From Paenibacillus zeisoli (lineage in GTDB: Bacteria; Bacillota; Bacilli; Paenibacillales; Paenibacillaceae), in assembly GCF_003994465.1 (NCBI RefSeq), contig NZ_RZNX01000004.1, positions 139,997 through 203,996 of the forward strand: 64,000 nucleotides of DNA, read 5' to 3'. Under the pieces are notes generated by a model. The model saw nothing but the letters and a program-made list of their open reading frames with translations, did no database searches and was not told the origin of the DNA. The first letter of the stretch is position 1. Each line of letters begins with the position of its first letter. The position numbers were made by a program, and so were the translations under genes. Positions 35,465 through 44,161 of this stretch are shown one piece after another.

Positions 35465-37546
35465 TTAACCTACGTTCACTTTCTCAATCACAATGAGACA
35501 CGTACTGTCAGGCAGCGATACCGGTAACCCCTGCTCATCCATGAACTGGATTCTTCCCTGCAGAGCTTCCGTATAACCTTCCTGAAGGAAATGGCGGTTC
35601 TCCATAATCAAGGCGGCATCGCCCAAGGTTGAGCGGATGAAATTTACGTATTCGCCCGGTGTGAAATAGCCGAACTGCTCCTGCACCTCATGGACATAAG
35701 CTTCTTCTCCCCAAGTGTAGGTATAGAGGAATTCCATGGCATCATTGATCGGCATTTGCACTTCTTGATCATTCACGAGTTCATACTGAATATTTCGTCC
35801 GGCAAAATCCTTCTGGTATCTCTGCAGCCATTCCAGCCCGTCTGCCTCCAGGAATCGAATGCGGCGTTGGAGTGAGGCCGGCTCAGTCATGATCCCGTCT
35901 CTGATTATAATCCTTCCCCCTACAGGAAGGACCTCAAAGGCACTTGCCAATGCAGCCGCGATTGTAGCATGATTGAACCGTCTGCCTTCATATTCGATAT
36001 AAGAGAACAGCTCGTGAAGAATAGAGGAGAAGACGATGGTGTCGGCCTGACCTGGCTTCACATAGCTCGAGAGCTGGAGAGCATCTCCCTTGAGAACATG
36101 CCAGGTATGTCCTTCAAGCTGCTTCTTCCGCTCAAGCGCTTCAATAACATTAGCTGAAATATCAAGGCCTGTTGCCTGAATATGAGGAAGCTCCTGTTCA
36201 ATCAGATCAAGCAGTACACCTCCTCCAGGACCAATATCAATAGCCTTGCTGCCAACGATGTAATTCAGAATTACCTTCTTGTAGTCGGCTGTCTGGTTCA
36301 TACCGGCCAGATATTCCTCTTCGTTATGGAAGCGATCATAGGCATCACGGCGCAGACCAAACAGATCGAACAGCATGAGGACGGCTTTCTCATAGAGGGG
36401 AGATTTCTCTGCCTCCATACAGAATTCAATCAGCTTCTCTGCCGCCGGTGAGAATTCGAACGTGAAGAAGACCGTATCCGGAAGCTCGGGATGAGACTGA
36501 AGGCTATGCTTAAGATGTGGGCTCGTGATATTTTGTCCGTCTAGAATACTATCCCAAGTGAGATCTTGCAGGTATTTCTCAATAATTCGTTTCTTATAGA
36601 CATTGATTTTCTTAGAGCCCTTGTAGTCATAATACATCATATTCATCAGCCTCTCGAAGCTGATATGACGCACGGGCAGGTCAGTCTTATCATGACGGAC
36701 AGCGAGAAGAAGAACTTTGATGAATTCATCCAGTGCAAAGTCCTGCAGAGCCGATTCCACGTACCAAAGTGTCTGCTCTTTAATGGGAGCCAGGCTGGCG
36801 GCAAGATCAATCTTTTCTTGAATCAGATCCAATTCCGTGTCAAATCGTTCACCCTTACGGATAGAATGAGTTCTTAGCAGCCGCAGCCGCTGAAGTACTG
36901 TTGCCTCTTCTGAGTAGGTACCATAAGCAATCTGCCTTATCAGCTGCTCTACTTCTTCCTGGATAGAACTCCATAAGTCTTCCGATACACCGGCAATTAT
37001 ACAGTGGTTGAGAGGAAGCAGGATATCCACAAGCTCTTGGGGAGCAAGCATACCGGCGCTTACTAATTGCTGAAGAGGTTCATTCTCTGTAAATGGAACC
37101 TCACCCCGGAGCTGCTGGCCAATGAGTCCATGTGTCGCAATTAGGGTATTAATGACTTGAAGGCGGTTGTCTTGAGTCTCAGCATGATTCAATTCAGTAT
37201 AAAGCTGCGCCGAGCCGATATTATGTACAAATAGATTAATCCCCTGCTTCTGCCAGGCCTTGCGCTGACGCAGGGTGCCGCCCTTGGATACCTCGGACCA
37301 GATGAGCACTTCCTGTATGATCTCTCTGATCCAGAAAGAGACAGGCAGCTTATCCAGGATAAGCAGGGTTCTTTCAACATAATCGAGTACTGGATTCACA
37401 TCTTCCAGTTCACGAAGAGCGTGGATACGCTCCAGATTGATGATTGTTTGTTCCGCGGTGATAATATAGTTCAGCCATGGGTTATCGTCCGCAACTGGTT
37501 CTTGACCTTGACGATATGCGGCAATCGCTGTGAGTGATGCAAGCAT
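35465..37546 (-). CDS. Large protein with C-terminal class I SAM methyltransferase domain
   Basis: A 693-residue protein. Residues about 425-600 are a Rossmann methyltransferase: motif I AIDIGPGGGVLLDLIE, motif II TGLDISANVIEAL, motif III LKGDALQL, motif IV ADTIVFSSILHELFSY. Residues 1-420 are helical, with no domain I recognise; DUF-like scaffolds of this kind may recognise the substrate. No membrane segment or signal peptide. The start at 37546 follows GAGGAGG by eight bases. Substrate (small molecule, protein or nucleic acid) unknown. Single gene. Confidence 0.75.
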   Translation of the reverse strand: MLASLTAIAAYRQGQEPVADDNPWLNYIITAEQTIINLERIHALRELEDVNPVLDYVERTLLILDKLPVSFWIREIIQEVLIWSEVSKGGTLRQRKAWQKQGINLFVHNIGSAQLYTELNHAETQDNRLQVINTLIATHGLIGQQLRGEVPFTENEPLQQLVSAGMLAPQELVDILLPLNHCIIAGVSEDLWSSIQEEVEQLIRQIAYGTYSEEATVLQRLRLLRTHSIRKGERFDTELDLIQEKIDLAASLAPIKEQTLWYVESALQDFALDEFIKVLLLAVRHDKTDLPVRHISFERLMNMMYYDYKGSKKINVYKKRIIEKYLQDLTWDSILDGQNITSPHLKHSLQSHPELPDTVFFTFEFSPAAEKLIEFCMEAEKSPLYEKAVLMLFDLFGLRRDAYDRFHNEEEYLAGMNQTADYKKVILNYIVGSKAIDIGPGGGVLLDLIEQELPHIQATGLDISANVIEALERKKQLEGHTWHVLKGDALQLSSYVKPGQADTIVFSSILHELFSYIEYEGRRFNHATIAAALASAFEVLPVGGRIIIRDGIMTEPASLQRRIRFLEADGLEWLQRYQKDFAGRNIQYELVNDQEVQMPINDAMEFLYTYTWGEEAYVHEVQEQFGYFTPGEYVNFIRSTLGDAALIMENRHFLQEGYTEALQGRIQFMDEQGLPVSLPDSTCLIVIEKVNVG

Positions 37547-37592
37547 CGCTTTAGTCCTCCTCTGCAAGTTCTATTATCAATATATAACAAAA

Positions 37593-37630
37593 TAGGACAG
37601 GTCGGGGATCATTTATCCCGGCCTGTCCAC
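37593..37630 (-). terminator. Hairpin terminator
   Basis: GGACAGGTCGGG pairs with CCCGGCCTGTCC; on the minus strand it is followed by TATTTTGTT, after the cyclophilin gene. Confidence 0.75.
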
Positions 37631-37642
37631 AAACGTTGGTTA

Positions 37643-38353
37643 TTACTTGAGAGTCTCAGGTTCTTTGTAATCTACACCGAAGGTATCAACGGTAACCTTC
37701 TTCATGACCTGCTTGGTGTTAGGGGCATCATTGGCGTCGCGAGGTTGGTTCACAATTTCATCAACAACCTCCATACCCTCGGTTACCTTACCAAAGGAAG
37801 CGTATAGACCGTCCAGGCTTGGGTAATCGGCAGCCATAATAAAGAACTGGGAGCCGGCTGTATCCGGCATCTGGGTTCTGGCCATAGAGATGACGCCGCG
37901 GGTATGCTTAAGATCGTTTTGGAAATTGTTCTGGGTGAATTCGCCCTTTATGTTGTAGCCAGGACCCCCGGCACCCGTGCCTTCAGGGTCACCGCCTTGA
38001 ATCATAAAGCCGGGAATGACACGGTGGAAGATGGTTCCGTCATAGAAACCTTTTTTAACCAGAGAAATGAAGTTATTCACTGTGTTAGGGGCAACTTTAG
38101 GATACAGTTCCACTTTAATTGTTTTGCCGCTGTCCATCTCAATGGTTACCACAGGATTCTTGCTGCCTTCATTGGCAATTTTGTTCTGCAGGCTCTCGGC
38201 AGCGGTATCCTTGCTAGTCTCTGCTGGAGCAGCCGGGCCAGCTTGGGTTTGTGTACCCTCGGCCTCCTTTTTGGCTCCGCAGGCTGAAAGCACGAGGACG
38301 AACACCATCAGCATGACGATGAGGATCGGCCGGGTTGTCAAAGCTTTCTTCAT
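37643..38353 (-). CDS. Peptidyl-prolyl cis-trans isomerase lipoprotein (cyclophilin)
   Basis: A 236-residue secreted lipoprotein. Lipobox LSACG (Cys25) follows a signal helix; a low-complexity Thr/Ala linker leads to a cyclophilin domain (about 70-230) with the catalytic Arg in FHRVIPGFMIQGGDPEGTG and the GTRGVISMA-like segment TRGVISMARTQMP plus SQFFIM. It should help fold exported proteins at the outer membrane face, like a surface cyclophilin. Monocistronic; closed by a hairpin. Confidence 0.9.
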   Translation of the reverse strand: MKKALTTRPILIVMLMVFVLVLSACGAKKEAEGTQTQAGPAAPAETSKDTAAESLQNKIANEGSKNPVVTIEMDSGKTIKVELYPKVAPNTVNNFISLVKKGFYDGTIFHRVIPGFMIQGGDPEGTGAGGPGYNIKGEFTQNNFQNDLKHTRGVISMARTQMPDTAGSQFFIMAADYPSLDGLYASFGKVTEGMEVVDEIVNQPRDANDAPNTKQVMKKVTVDTFGVDYKEPETLK

Positions 38354-38486
38354 TGTGTCTTACTCTCCTTTTTGTTTTATCTCAGGATCTATTATACCTA
38401 CTTTTGTTCCAGGAGAGAAACGAGGCTGAATGGAGCACTGGAAAGTTCACATTTTGAATCTAAATATGCTATGCGAGGTATCCGCC

Positions 38487-39560
38487 ATGTTGGAGAAACT
38501 TATTAATAATTTTACACTGCTGACATCGTTTCTTTTCTTCGGCAATATGGCCCGGAGCCGATTTTTGAAAGATAGAGTTGGATCTAACCTGAACTTTATC
38601 ATTAGTGGGGTGGTGCTTGGATTATTCGGGCTGCTGCTCATGCACTTCACCTTTCCGATCAACAGCCTGGTTGTTGCGGATTTCCGGCAGCTTGCCATTA
38701 TCGTGTCTGTATTCCTGGGCGGAGCTGTATCAGGCTTCTGGACTACGCTGATCATAGCGATCTACAGGCTGATCTTCCTGCATGGACTAAGCTCGGCTTC
38801 CATATTAGGGGCCTTGAATGCAGCACTAACCTTCCTGTTAGCCGTATGGCTGCTGCCGAAGAGAAAGTTTATTTTGGGAAAATGGGTCCTGGTCCTTGTT
38901 CTGTCTCTATCGACCACACTGGCAACGTTCTATCTGACTTTACACGAGAAGGTAGCCGCCATATTGATCCCTTTCTCGTTCGTATTTATACTTGCAGGTA
39001 TGTTCAGCTTCTACATGCTGCGGTATCTGAAACGCTCGGATGATCTGCTCCATATGATGAAGGAAGCGGCACACCGGGACTTTCTTACAGGCCTTCACAA
39101 TCTAAGGGCTTTTGAAGCCTTTTTCGATTCCAAGGTGGAGGCGAGTTACATTGAACCTGCGGTTTTCTCATTGCTCGTCGTGGATATTGATCATTTCAAG
39201 CAGGTGAACGACACGTATGGACATGCGGCCGGAGACGCTGTACTGTCCCAGCTGGCTGATGTTCTCAGGGATACCTTTCATCCTGGAGATTATATTGCCC
39301 GCAAGGGCGGGGAAGAGTTTGTTATTATCGTAGATGACTGCGGGATTGATAAGGTGCGGCAGGTGGCCGAGCGGCTAAGGAGGAATGTAGAGAATCGAAT
39401 CTTTGCCCTTCCAGAAGGGGACAGCATCCGGGTGACCATATCCATTGGTGCTGCAGTCTATCCAGTCATTGATTCCGAGCAGCTGTTCGAAAAAGCGGAC
39501 CAAGCGTTATATGCTGCCAAAGAAGCTGGGAGAAACCAAGTGTGTCTGATGAGCGCCTGA
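38487..39560 (+). CDS. Diguanylate cyclase, 5TMR-LYT-GGDEF (DgcK-like)
   Basis: A 357-residue protein: five to six membrane helices with the 5TMR-LYT look (residues 1-185) and a GGDEF domain (about 195-357). The active motif is GGEEF (RKGGEEFVIIV), which is functional in this family. The metal Asp is in VVDIDHFKQVND. Bacillus DgcK (359 residues) has the same layout and length. It would make c-di-GMP at the membrane. Start at 38487 is preferred over 38430 because it matches DgcK length; both have purine-rich leaders. No RxxD inhibitory site is obvious. Confidence 0.87.
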   Translation: MLEKLINNFTLLTSFLFFGNMARSRFLKDRVGSNLNFIISGVVLGLFGLLLMHFTFPINSLVVADFRQLAIIVSVFLGGAVSGFWTTLIIAIYRLIFLHGLSSASILGALNAALTFLLAVWLLPKRKFILGKWVLVLVLSLSTTLATFYLTLHEKVAAILIPFSFVFILAGMFSFYMLRYLKRSDDLLHMMKEAAHRDFLTGLHNLRAFEAFFDSKVEASYIEPAVFSLLVVDIDHFKQVNDTYGHAAGDAVLSQLADVLRDTFHPGDYIARKGGEEFVIIVDDCGIDKVRQVAERLRRNVENRIFALPEGDSIRVTISIGAAVYPVIDSEQLFEKADQALYAAKEAGRNQVCLMSA

Positions 39561-39564
39561 CCTA

Positions 39565-39604
39565 GAGGAAGAATACCTTAACGGGTATTTCTTCCTCTTT
39601 TTTG
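39565..39604 (+). terminator. Hairpin terminator
   Basis: GAGGAAGAATACC pairs with GGTATTTCTTCCTC, followed by TTTTTTG. Confidence 0.85.
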
Positions 39605-39633
39605 TATGGTTTGCTCCCTTTTGTGCCAAAATA
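39604..39633 (+). promoter_or_regulatory. Putative sigma-G promoter of gerA-type operon
   Basis: GTATG (39604-39608) fits the -35 gHATR and CAAAATA (39627-39633) fits the -10 CATnHTA with one mismatch; the spacer is 18 bases. It lies 44 bases before the operon start, where forespore expression is expected. Confidence 0.4.
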
Positions 39634-39676
39634 GGAAAACCATGAGCAAAGATACATTCGTAGAGGGCAGGAGGAA

Positions 39677-41062
39677 ATGGATATGCGAGGCAGCCAGCAT
39701 AAGAAAGAATCAGACAATCTTCTGCAGTGTATTGGGGAGAAGTTGTCCAAGAGTACGGATTTGGAGCAGCGCAGCTTGGGTACCTCGGATCAACAGGTGA
39801 ACCTAATCTACTTGAAGAGTGTGTCGCACTCCGCCACGGTGAACCGGTTTGTCATTAGCCCCTTTTTCGAAATGAAAGACGAGAAGGGTTTTGAAGAGTA
39901 CATCGCCTCCTTTCCGGGGAGTAAGCCGAGCCATGACATTAAGGAAATCCTGGAGCTGTTGCTTGGCGGTCATGTAGGGATTTTTTTTAGTGATAATAAA
40001 GTGTATTTGTTTGATGCTGTTCGTGTTGAGGCAGGATCTGTAGCTGATGCACAGACAGAGGTTATCGTTCAGGGTCCGTCCGATTCTTTCAATGAGAGTC
40101 TTGAGGTCAATTTGAACTTGATCCGGCGCCGCTACCAGTCCTCTGATCTGAAGGCGGAGACCACAACAATTGGTCATAAATCGAAGACGAAGATAGCTAT
40201 TGTGTATGATGAGACGAGGATCGAGCCAGAGGTGCTAAAAGAATTAAAGAAACGTCTGGATGGCATCTCGGTTGATATTCTTCAGGCAGCGGCAGAGCTC
40301 GACAAGTATTTATCTGGCAATAAATATCGCCTATTTCCCACCACCATTGTGACGGAACGGCCGGACAGGGCCGTATTTAACATCTCGGAGGGGAAAATTG
40401 TCCTTCTTGTAGATACCACTGGATTTGCCGTTGTTCTTCCTGCGGTATTTAACGATTTCTTTACAGCGATGGATGACAAGCTTCAGGTGCTCCCGGTTGG
40501 ATGGTTTCTTAAAGGAATTCGTTATCTTGGTCTAATTCTTACCGTTCTGCTTCCCAGCTTCTATGTAGCCTTTACTTCTTACAATCCAGAGGTATGGAAG
40601 GTGCAAATTGCATTGTTAGTGGCGGGAAGCAGAGCAACCGTTCCGTATCCCTCCTATGTCGAAGTGTTAATAATGCTCTTGATGATGGAATTTCTAACTG
40701 AGGCGAGCTTACGACTACCTAAAGCCATTGGTCCTACGGCTACTACAGTAGGCGGGCTTATTCTGGGGACGGCGGCTACGGAAGCGGGACTTGTCAGCAA
40801 TATTATGATCATTCTGGTCTCAGCGGTTGCCATATCGAACTTTGTTATTCCTCTGAATATGATGGGCTTTACGATTCGGGTAGTCAAATACCCTTTTATT
40901 CTCCTGGCTACATTATTTGGCTTACTAGGAATTGTACTTGGATTAGTAGGCGTGATCATGTATCTATGTAGTCTGCGGAGCTTTGGGAAGCCCTATTTCA
41001 AAATCTTCGGGATTGATAGAGTCCGAATCACCAATTCCCAGAAGGAGAGAGAGAATGGTTAA
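39677..41062 (+). CDS. GerA family spore germination protein (A subunit)
   Basis: A 461-residue GerAA-type subunit. The soluble N-terminal domain (residues about 1-240) holds SRATVPYPSYVEVLIM later in the core; four to five membrane helices (about 260-440) follow with the conserved PFPSYVE-like and RLPKAIGPTATTVGGLILG motifs. With the B and C subunits below it forms an inner-membrane germinant receptor and ion channel. AGGAGG precedes the start. A possible sigma-G promoter lies upstream. Germinant cannot be predicted. Confidence 0.9.
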   Translation: MDMRGSQHKKESDNLLQCIGEKLSKSTDLEQRSLGTSDQQVNLIYLKSVSHSATVNRFVISPFFEMKDEKGFEEYIASFPGSKPSHDIKEILELLLGGHVGIFFSDNKVYLFDAVRVEAGSVADAQTEVIVQGPSDSFNESLEVNLNLIRRRYQSSDLKAETTTIGHKSKTKIAIVYDETRIEPEVLKELKKRLDGISVDILQAAAELDKYLSGNKYRLFPTTIVTERPDRAVFNISEGKIVLLVDTTGFAVVLPAVFNDFFTAMDDKLQVLPVGWFLKGIRYLGLILTVLLPSFYVAFTSYNPEVWKVQIALLVAGSRATVPYPSYVEVLIMLLMMEFLTEASLRLPKAIGPTATTVGGLILGTAATEAGLVSNIMIILVSAVAISNFVIPLNMMGFTIRVVKYPFILLATLFGLLGIVLGLVGVIMYLCSLRSFGKPYFKIFGIDRVRITNSQKERENG

Positions 41063-42152
41063 GAACAAATACTTTTACTATCTCTTTCTAATTAATGCTT
41101 TGATCAATGTAGTCAATTTCGTGCCACGGGGATTAATAGCTCAGCGTTTCAGTGGAGCGATGATGGCGATTGTAATCTCTGTCCCGATTGGACTACTGCT
41201 TATGTATCTATGCATTAAGATGATGAGTAAATTTCCAGGTGAAGGGATTCCGGAGATATTTAACGCGAACTATCCAAAGCCGGTGACCAAGTTCATGCTC
41301 TTTGGACATACGCTGCTCTGGTATATCGCGGGGTTAATTACTCTAATTGCGTTCGTAGATGTTACGATGAGGTACATCACCTCAGATGTGTCCCCACTTT
41401 TGATTATGGTTGGCTTTCTTGTGGTTGTCTGCCTTGCTATTCGTGTAACTGCTGAATCGATTCTATATGCGCTTGAAGTAGTGATCATTATTAATGTTCC
41501 GATCATTATCTACGTTCTGTTCAAAGCACTCCTGAATCCCATGTTCAGTTGGGATGCGGTTATGCAGGTTATTACGTATTCTTTAAAAGCGCCTTCGTAC
41601 GGATCCATTTCGTATGCAACGTTCATATTTACAGGCTACCTTAACTTAGCCGTGTTTAACCGGGCATTTAAGAAGATCCGTGTCAGACACATCTGGATGA
41701 TTGGGGTTGTGGGTTTCTTGGTTCTGATTGCCTCGGTACTTATCCCCATCGGTTATCAAGGGACCATTGGGGTAGAGAGACATGTATATCCATGGTTCTC
41801 TACGGCGGATGTGCTCCGTACGAAGAACTTTATTGTAGAACGGGTACTTTTCTTCTTCTATTTCACTTATTTGACGCTATCGCTGGTGAGTTCTATCGTA
41901 CACTGGCATGTGGCTCTAGAGATGCTTAAAGGTGTATTTCTAACTGAGGAGAAGAAAAAGCGAAAGATTGATCCTGAATGGTGGATGATTCTTGCTTTTT
42001 GTATTGTAGCCTTCTTCGCCATGAGGACGAATCAATTTTTCCGGGACCGTGCAGGTCTCTTGTTCCTGGATATTCGGCTTGCCGCTGAATTCTTCCTGAT
42101 CGCCAGCGTATACCTTGCTTATAAAAGGAGGGAGGCTAAGAAGCGTGAATAG
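41055..42152 (+). CDS. GerA family germinant permease (B subunit)
   Basis: A 365-residue, ten-helix protein of the endospore germination permease group (amino acid/polyamine/organocation superfamily). Helix 1 begins YFYYLFLINALINVVNFVPR. It would bind the germinant. The start at 41055 follows AAGGAGAGA and overlaps the stop of the A subunit by eight bases, indicating coupling; the length then matches the family. Confidence 0.9.
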   Translation: MVKNKYFYYLFLINALINVVNFVPRGLIAQRFSGAMMAIVISVPIGLLLMYLCIKMMSKFPGEGIPEIFNANYPKPVTKFMLFGHTLLWYIAGLITLIAFVDVTMRYITSDVSPLLIMVGFLVVVCLAIRVTAESILYALEVVIIINVPIIIYVLFKALLNPMFSWDAVMQVITYSLKAPSYGSISYATFIFTGYLNLAVFNRAFKKIRVRHIWMIGVVGFLVLIASVLIPIGYQGTIGVERHVYPWFSTADVLRTKNFIVERVLFFFYFTYLTLSLVSSIVHWHVALEMLKGVFLTEEKKKRKIDPEWWMILAFCIVAFFAMRTNQFFRDRAGLLFLDIRLAAEFFLIASVYLAYKRREAKKRE

Positions 42153-43251
42153 AATCCTGTGCATCCTGCTGATCCTCTTGTTGATCCTGCCCCTACAAGG
42201 ATGCAAATTCAAAGATATTGACCTTAAGCTGTTTGTTATGGCAGTAGGTATTGATGAAGCGGAGAATAATCCGAATAAGTTAAGTGTGACTTTGAAGATT
42301 GCTATACCTCAAGGTGACCCGAAAAAAGCGGAGGAGCAGGTTCAAATCATAACCGAGGAAGGAGACACCATAGCCGAGATTGTCCGTGTGATGAAGTCAA
42401 GAATTGACAAAGAGCTGGACTTTGGACACTGTAAGGCCGTGCTTTTTGGGGAGAAGTATGCCCGAAAGAATATTCGGGAGGCTGCAGACTGGACTATGCG
42501 TAGAAGAGATATTCAACTCACGATCTATACAGCGGTAGCTAGACCCTCGGCGAAGGAGGTTCTTAATGTACAGCCTGTAACGGAGCGTATCCCTGCGAAT
42601 TCGATTCTGCTTGCCCTAAGTAAAGATGGAACGGAATCACCCTTTATTGTTCCGCCCGCCTTTGCCTACGTGTTGCAGAGGCGCATTGATGAGAGAGGAG
42701 CGGACCCGATTCTTGCTTTGGTAGAAAAGAAAAGTGACCAGGAATTTCTGATCAATAAATCTTATCTTTTTGACAAAAGTAAAGCTGTAACCGAACTAGA
42801 GCCTGAGGAGACGAGAATTTACAACTTACTGTCCCTGAAGAATCTCAAGACCTCCCTTAATGTGGATTACCAAGGTCTTAAGTATGCTTACAATATAGAG
42901 AAGTCCAGCGCAAAATATAAGATAATAACCCCCACTAATGGTACTCCCTATATCGAATATAAAATTAAGATTCTTGCCGAGGTTGAGGAAAGTCATTCGG
43001 GCGACATCTTTAATGAGAAACTACTAAGGGATTTGTCAGCTGCTGCCGGGAACCAGCTGAATGAACGTGTAGAACGTACCCTCTCCAAAATACACCAGGC
43101 CAAATGTGATCCCCTGGGTTGGGGATTGCGCTATCAATCCAGACACTGGAATAATTCAGAGGAGTGGAAGGAATGGGAAGACCTTAGTGAGCGGCTGGAG
43201 TTTCATGTGAAATGTGATGTAGATATTAAATATACAGGAATGGTGCGCTAA
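42145..43251 (+). CDS. GerA family germination lipoprotein (C subunit)
   Basis: A 368-residue lipoprotein. The signal peptide ends in LPLQGCKF (lipobox Cys at about residue 19). The conserved early motif FVMAVGIDEAENN and the domain III end (LRYQSRHWNNSEEWKEW) match Ger(x)C proteins. It completes the receptor complex on the outer face of the spore inner membrane. GTG start with AAAGGAGGG upstream, overlapping the B subunit stop by eight bases. A terminator follows. Confidence 0.9.
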   Translation: MNRILCILLILLLILPLQGCKFKDIDLKLFVMAVGIDEAENNPNKLSVTLKIAIPQGDPKKAEEQVQIITEEGDTIAEIVRVMKSRIDKELDFGHCKAVLFGEKYARKNIREAADWTMRRRDIQLTIYTAVARPSAKEVLNVQPVTERIPANSILLALSKDGTESPFIVPPAFAYVLQRRIDERGADPILALVEKKSDQEFLINKSYLFDKSKAVTELEPEETRIYNLLSLKNLKTSLNVDYQGLKYAYNIEKSSAKYKIITPTNGTPYIEYKIKILAEVEESHSGDIFNEKLLRDLSAAAGNQLNERVERTLSKIHQAKCDPLGWGLRYQSRHWNNSEEWKEWEDLSERLEFHVKCDVDIKYTGMVR

Positions 43252-43275
43252 ATAAGCGCTTAACTTTCCATGAAG

Positions 43276-43314
43276 AACGCCCACTGCTTCCGGGATGGAG
43301 GCTGTGGGCGTTTG
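43276..43314 (+). terminator. Hairpin terminator of gerA-type operon
   Basis: CGCCCAC pairs with GTGGGCG, extended by GCTTCC/GGAGGC type pairing, followed by TTTGTAG. Confidence 0.75.
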
Positions 43315-43336
43315 TAGTGGTTAAGAGACAATGCGG

Positions 43337-43666
43337 TTACTCTTCGTCTCCTCCGTCGTAGCCATTAATCAGGTCCGTTCCATGCATAATGATCTCTGGC
43401 GGGGCAGCGGGGTCAACCGGGCTGTTCTCCTGAATGGCATCCGCATCAGGTACATCCACAAGTGGAGCATCCTCAGCCGCGTCTACGTATGAATCCGTCT
43501 CATCCTCTTCAGAGGAACTCACACTTTGCGTAGTCCGGGAATCGTGTGGGAGCAGGTCATTACTTGGAATATCGTTCTCCGGATCGTAGTCCGCTAGAAT
43601 CTTATATTGTTCATATTCCTGATCCCCGCGATTATCCGGGTTCATTAGGTTTCGATCTCGATCCAT
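43337..43666 (-). CDS. Hypothetical acidic hydrophilic protein
   Basis: A 109-residue strongly acidic protein (Asp/Glu-rich throughout) with no predicted fold, membrane segment or signal peptide; probably disordered. The C-terminal half is proline/alanine-rich. AAGGAGGAT precedes the ATG. No family recognised. It is followed on its strand by no other gene; the neighbours are a gerA-type operon (convergent) and a small membrane protein gene. Confidence 0.65.
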   Translation of the reverse strand: MDRDRNLMNPDNRGDQEYEQYKILADYDPENDIPSNDLLPHDSRTTQSVSSSEEDETDSYVDAAEDAPLVDVPDADAIQENSPVDPAAPPEIIMHGTDLINGYDGGDEE

Positions 43667-43778
43667 AGCCGTAATCCTCCTTCAGGTTACACTAAAATAG
43701 GGTCTACTTGGAGCTTACCCCAAACCGTCTTTTTCCAAACGCCGACTCATGCGTCAGTACCTGGTCTGCCTTGCACAT

Positions 43779-43812
43779 AAAAACCCGGAGAGCACGGCTC
43801 CCCGGGTATTTC
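43779..43812 (-). terminator. Hairpin terminator after small membrane protein
   Basis: On the minus strand ACCCGGGGAGC pairs with GCTCTCCGGGT followed by TTTTTATG. Confidence 0.8.
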
Positions 43813-43829
43813 ATGATATTCAGATAAGC

Positions 43830-44006
43830 TTAGAATTTAGGGAACACGTATTTGACGAGGAAATAGAGGAATCCAAAGAACAGGATAATGTACGCAGCGT
43901 ACTTAATGAAGGTTGAAGCTACCATGCTTGAGTCGGATTTATGCTGGATGTCCCGTCTCTCTACTTCAACGTTGCTTACCTCTGTACGTTCCTGGGGATT
44001 AATCAT
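43830..44006 (-). CDS. Small single-span membrane protein
   Basis: A 58-residue protein: hydrophilic N-terminal half (MINPQERTEVSNVEVERRD) and one membrane helix at residues about 35-55 (KYAAYIILFFGFLYFLVKYV) ending in FPKF. It has a very strong AAAAGGAGGAGA ribosome binding site six to seven bases before the ATG and a strong terminator, which support its reality. Function unknown. Confidence 0.75.
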   Translation of the reverse strand: MINPQERTEVSNVEVERRDIQHKSDSSMVASTFIKYAAYIILFFGFLYFLVKYVFPKF

Positions 44007-44161
44007 AATTTTCTCCTCCTTTTCCGTTAAAAATTGACTTTATAGCTGTTGATAATTAATAAACGTGCATTCAGACAATGAAACAAATGCTTAATCACTT
44101 GACGTGTACCGTATAATCGAAGGGATGACTTGCCAGATAAACACAGAGGAGTGGGATTGTT

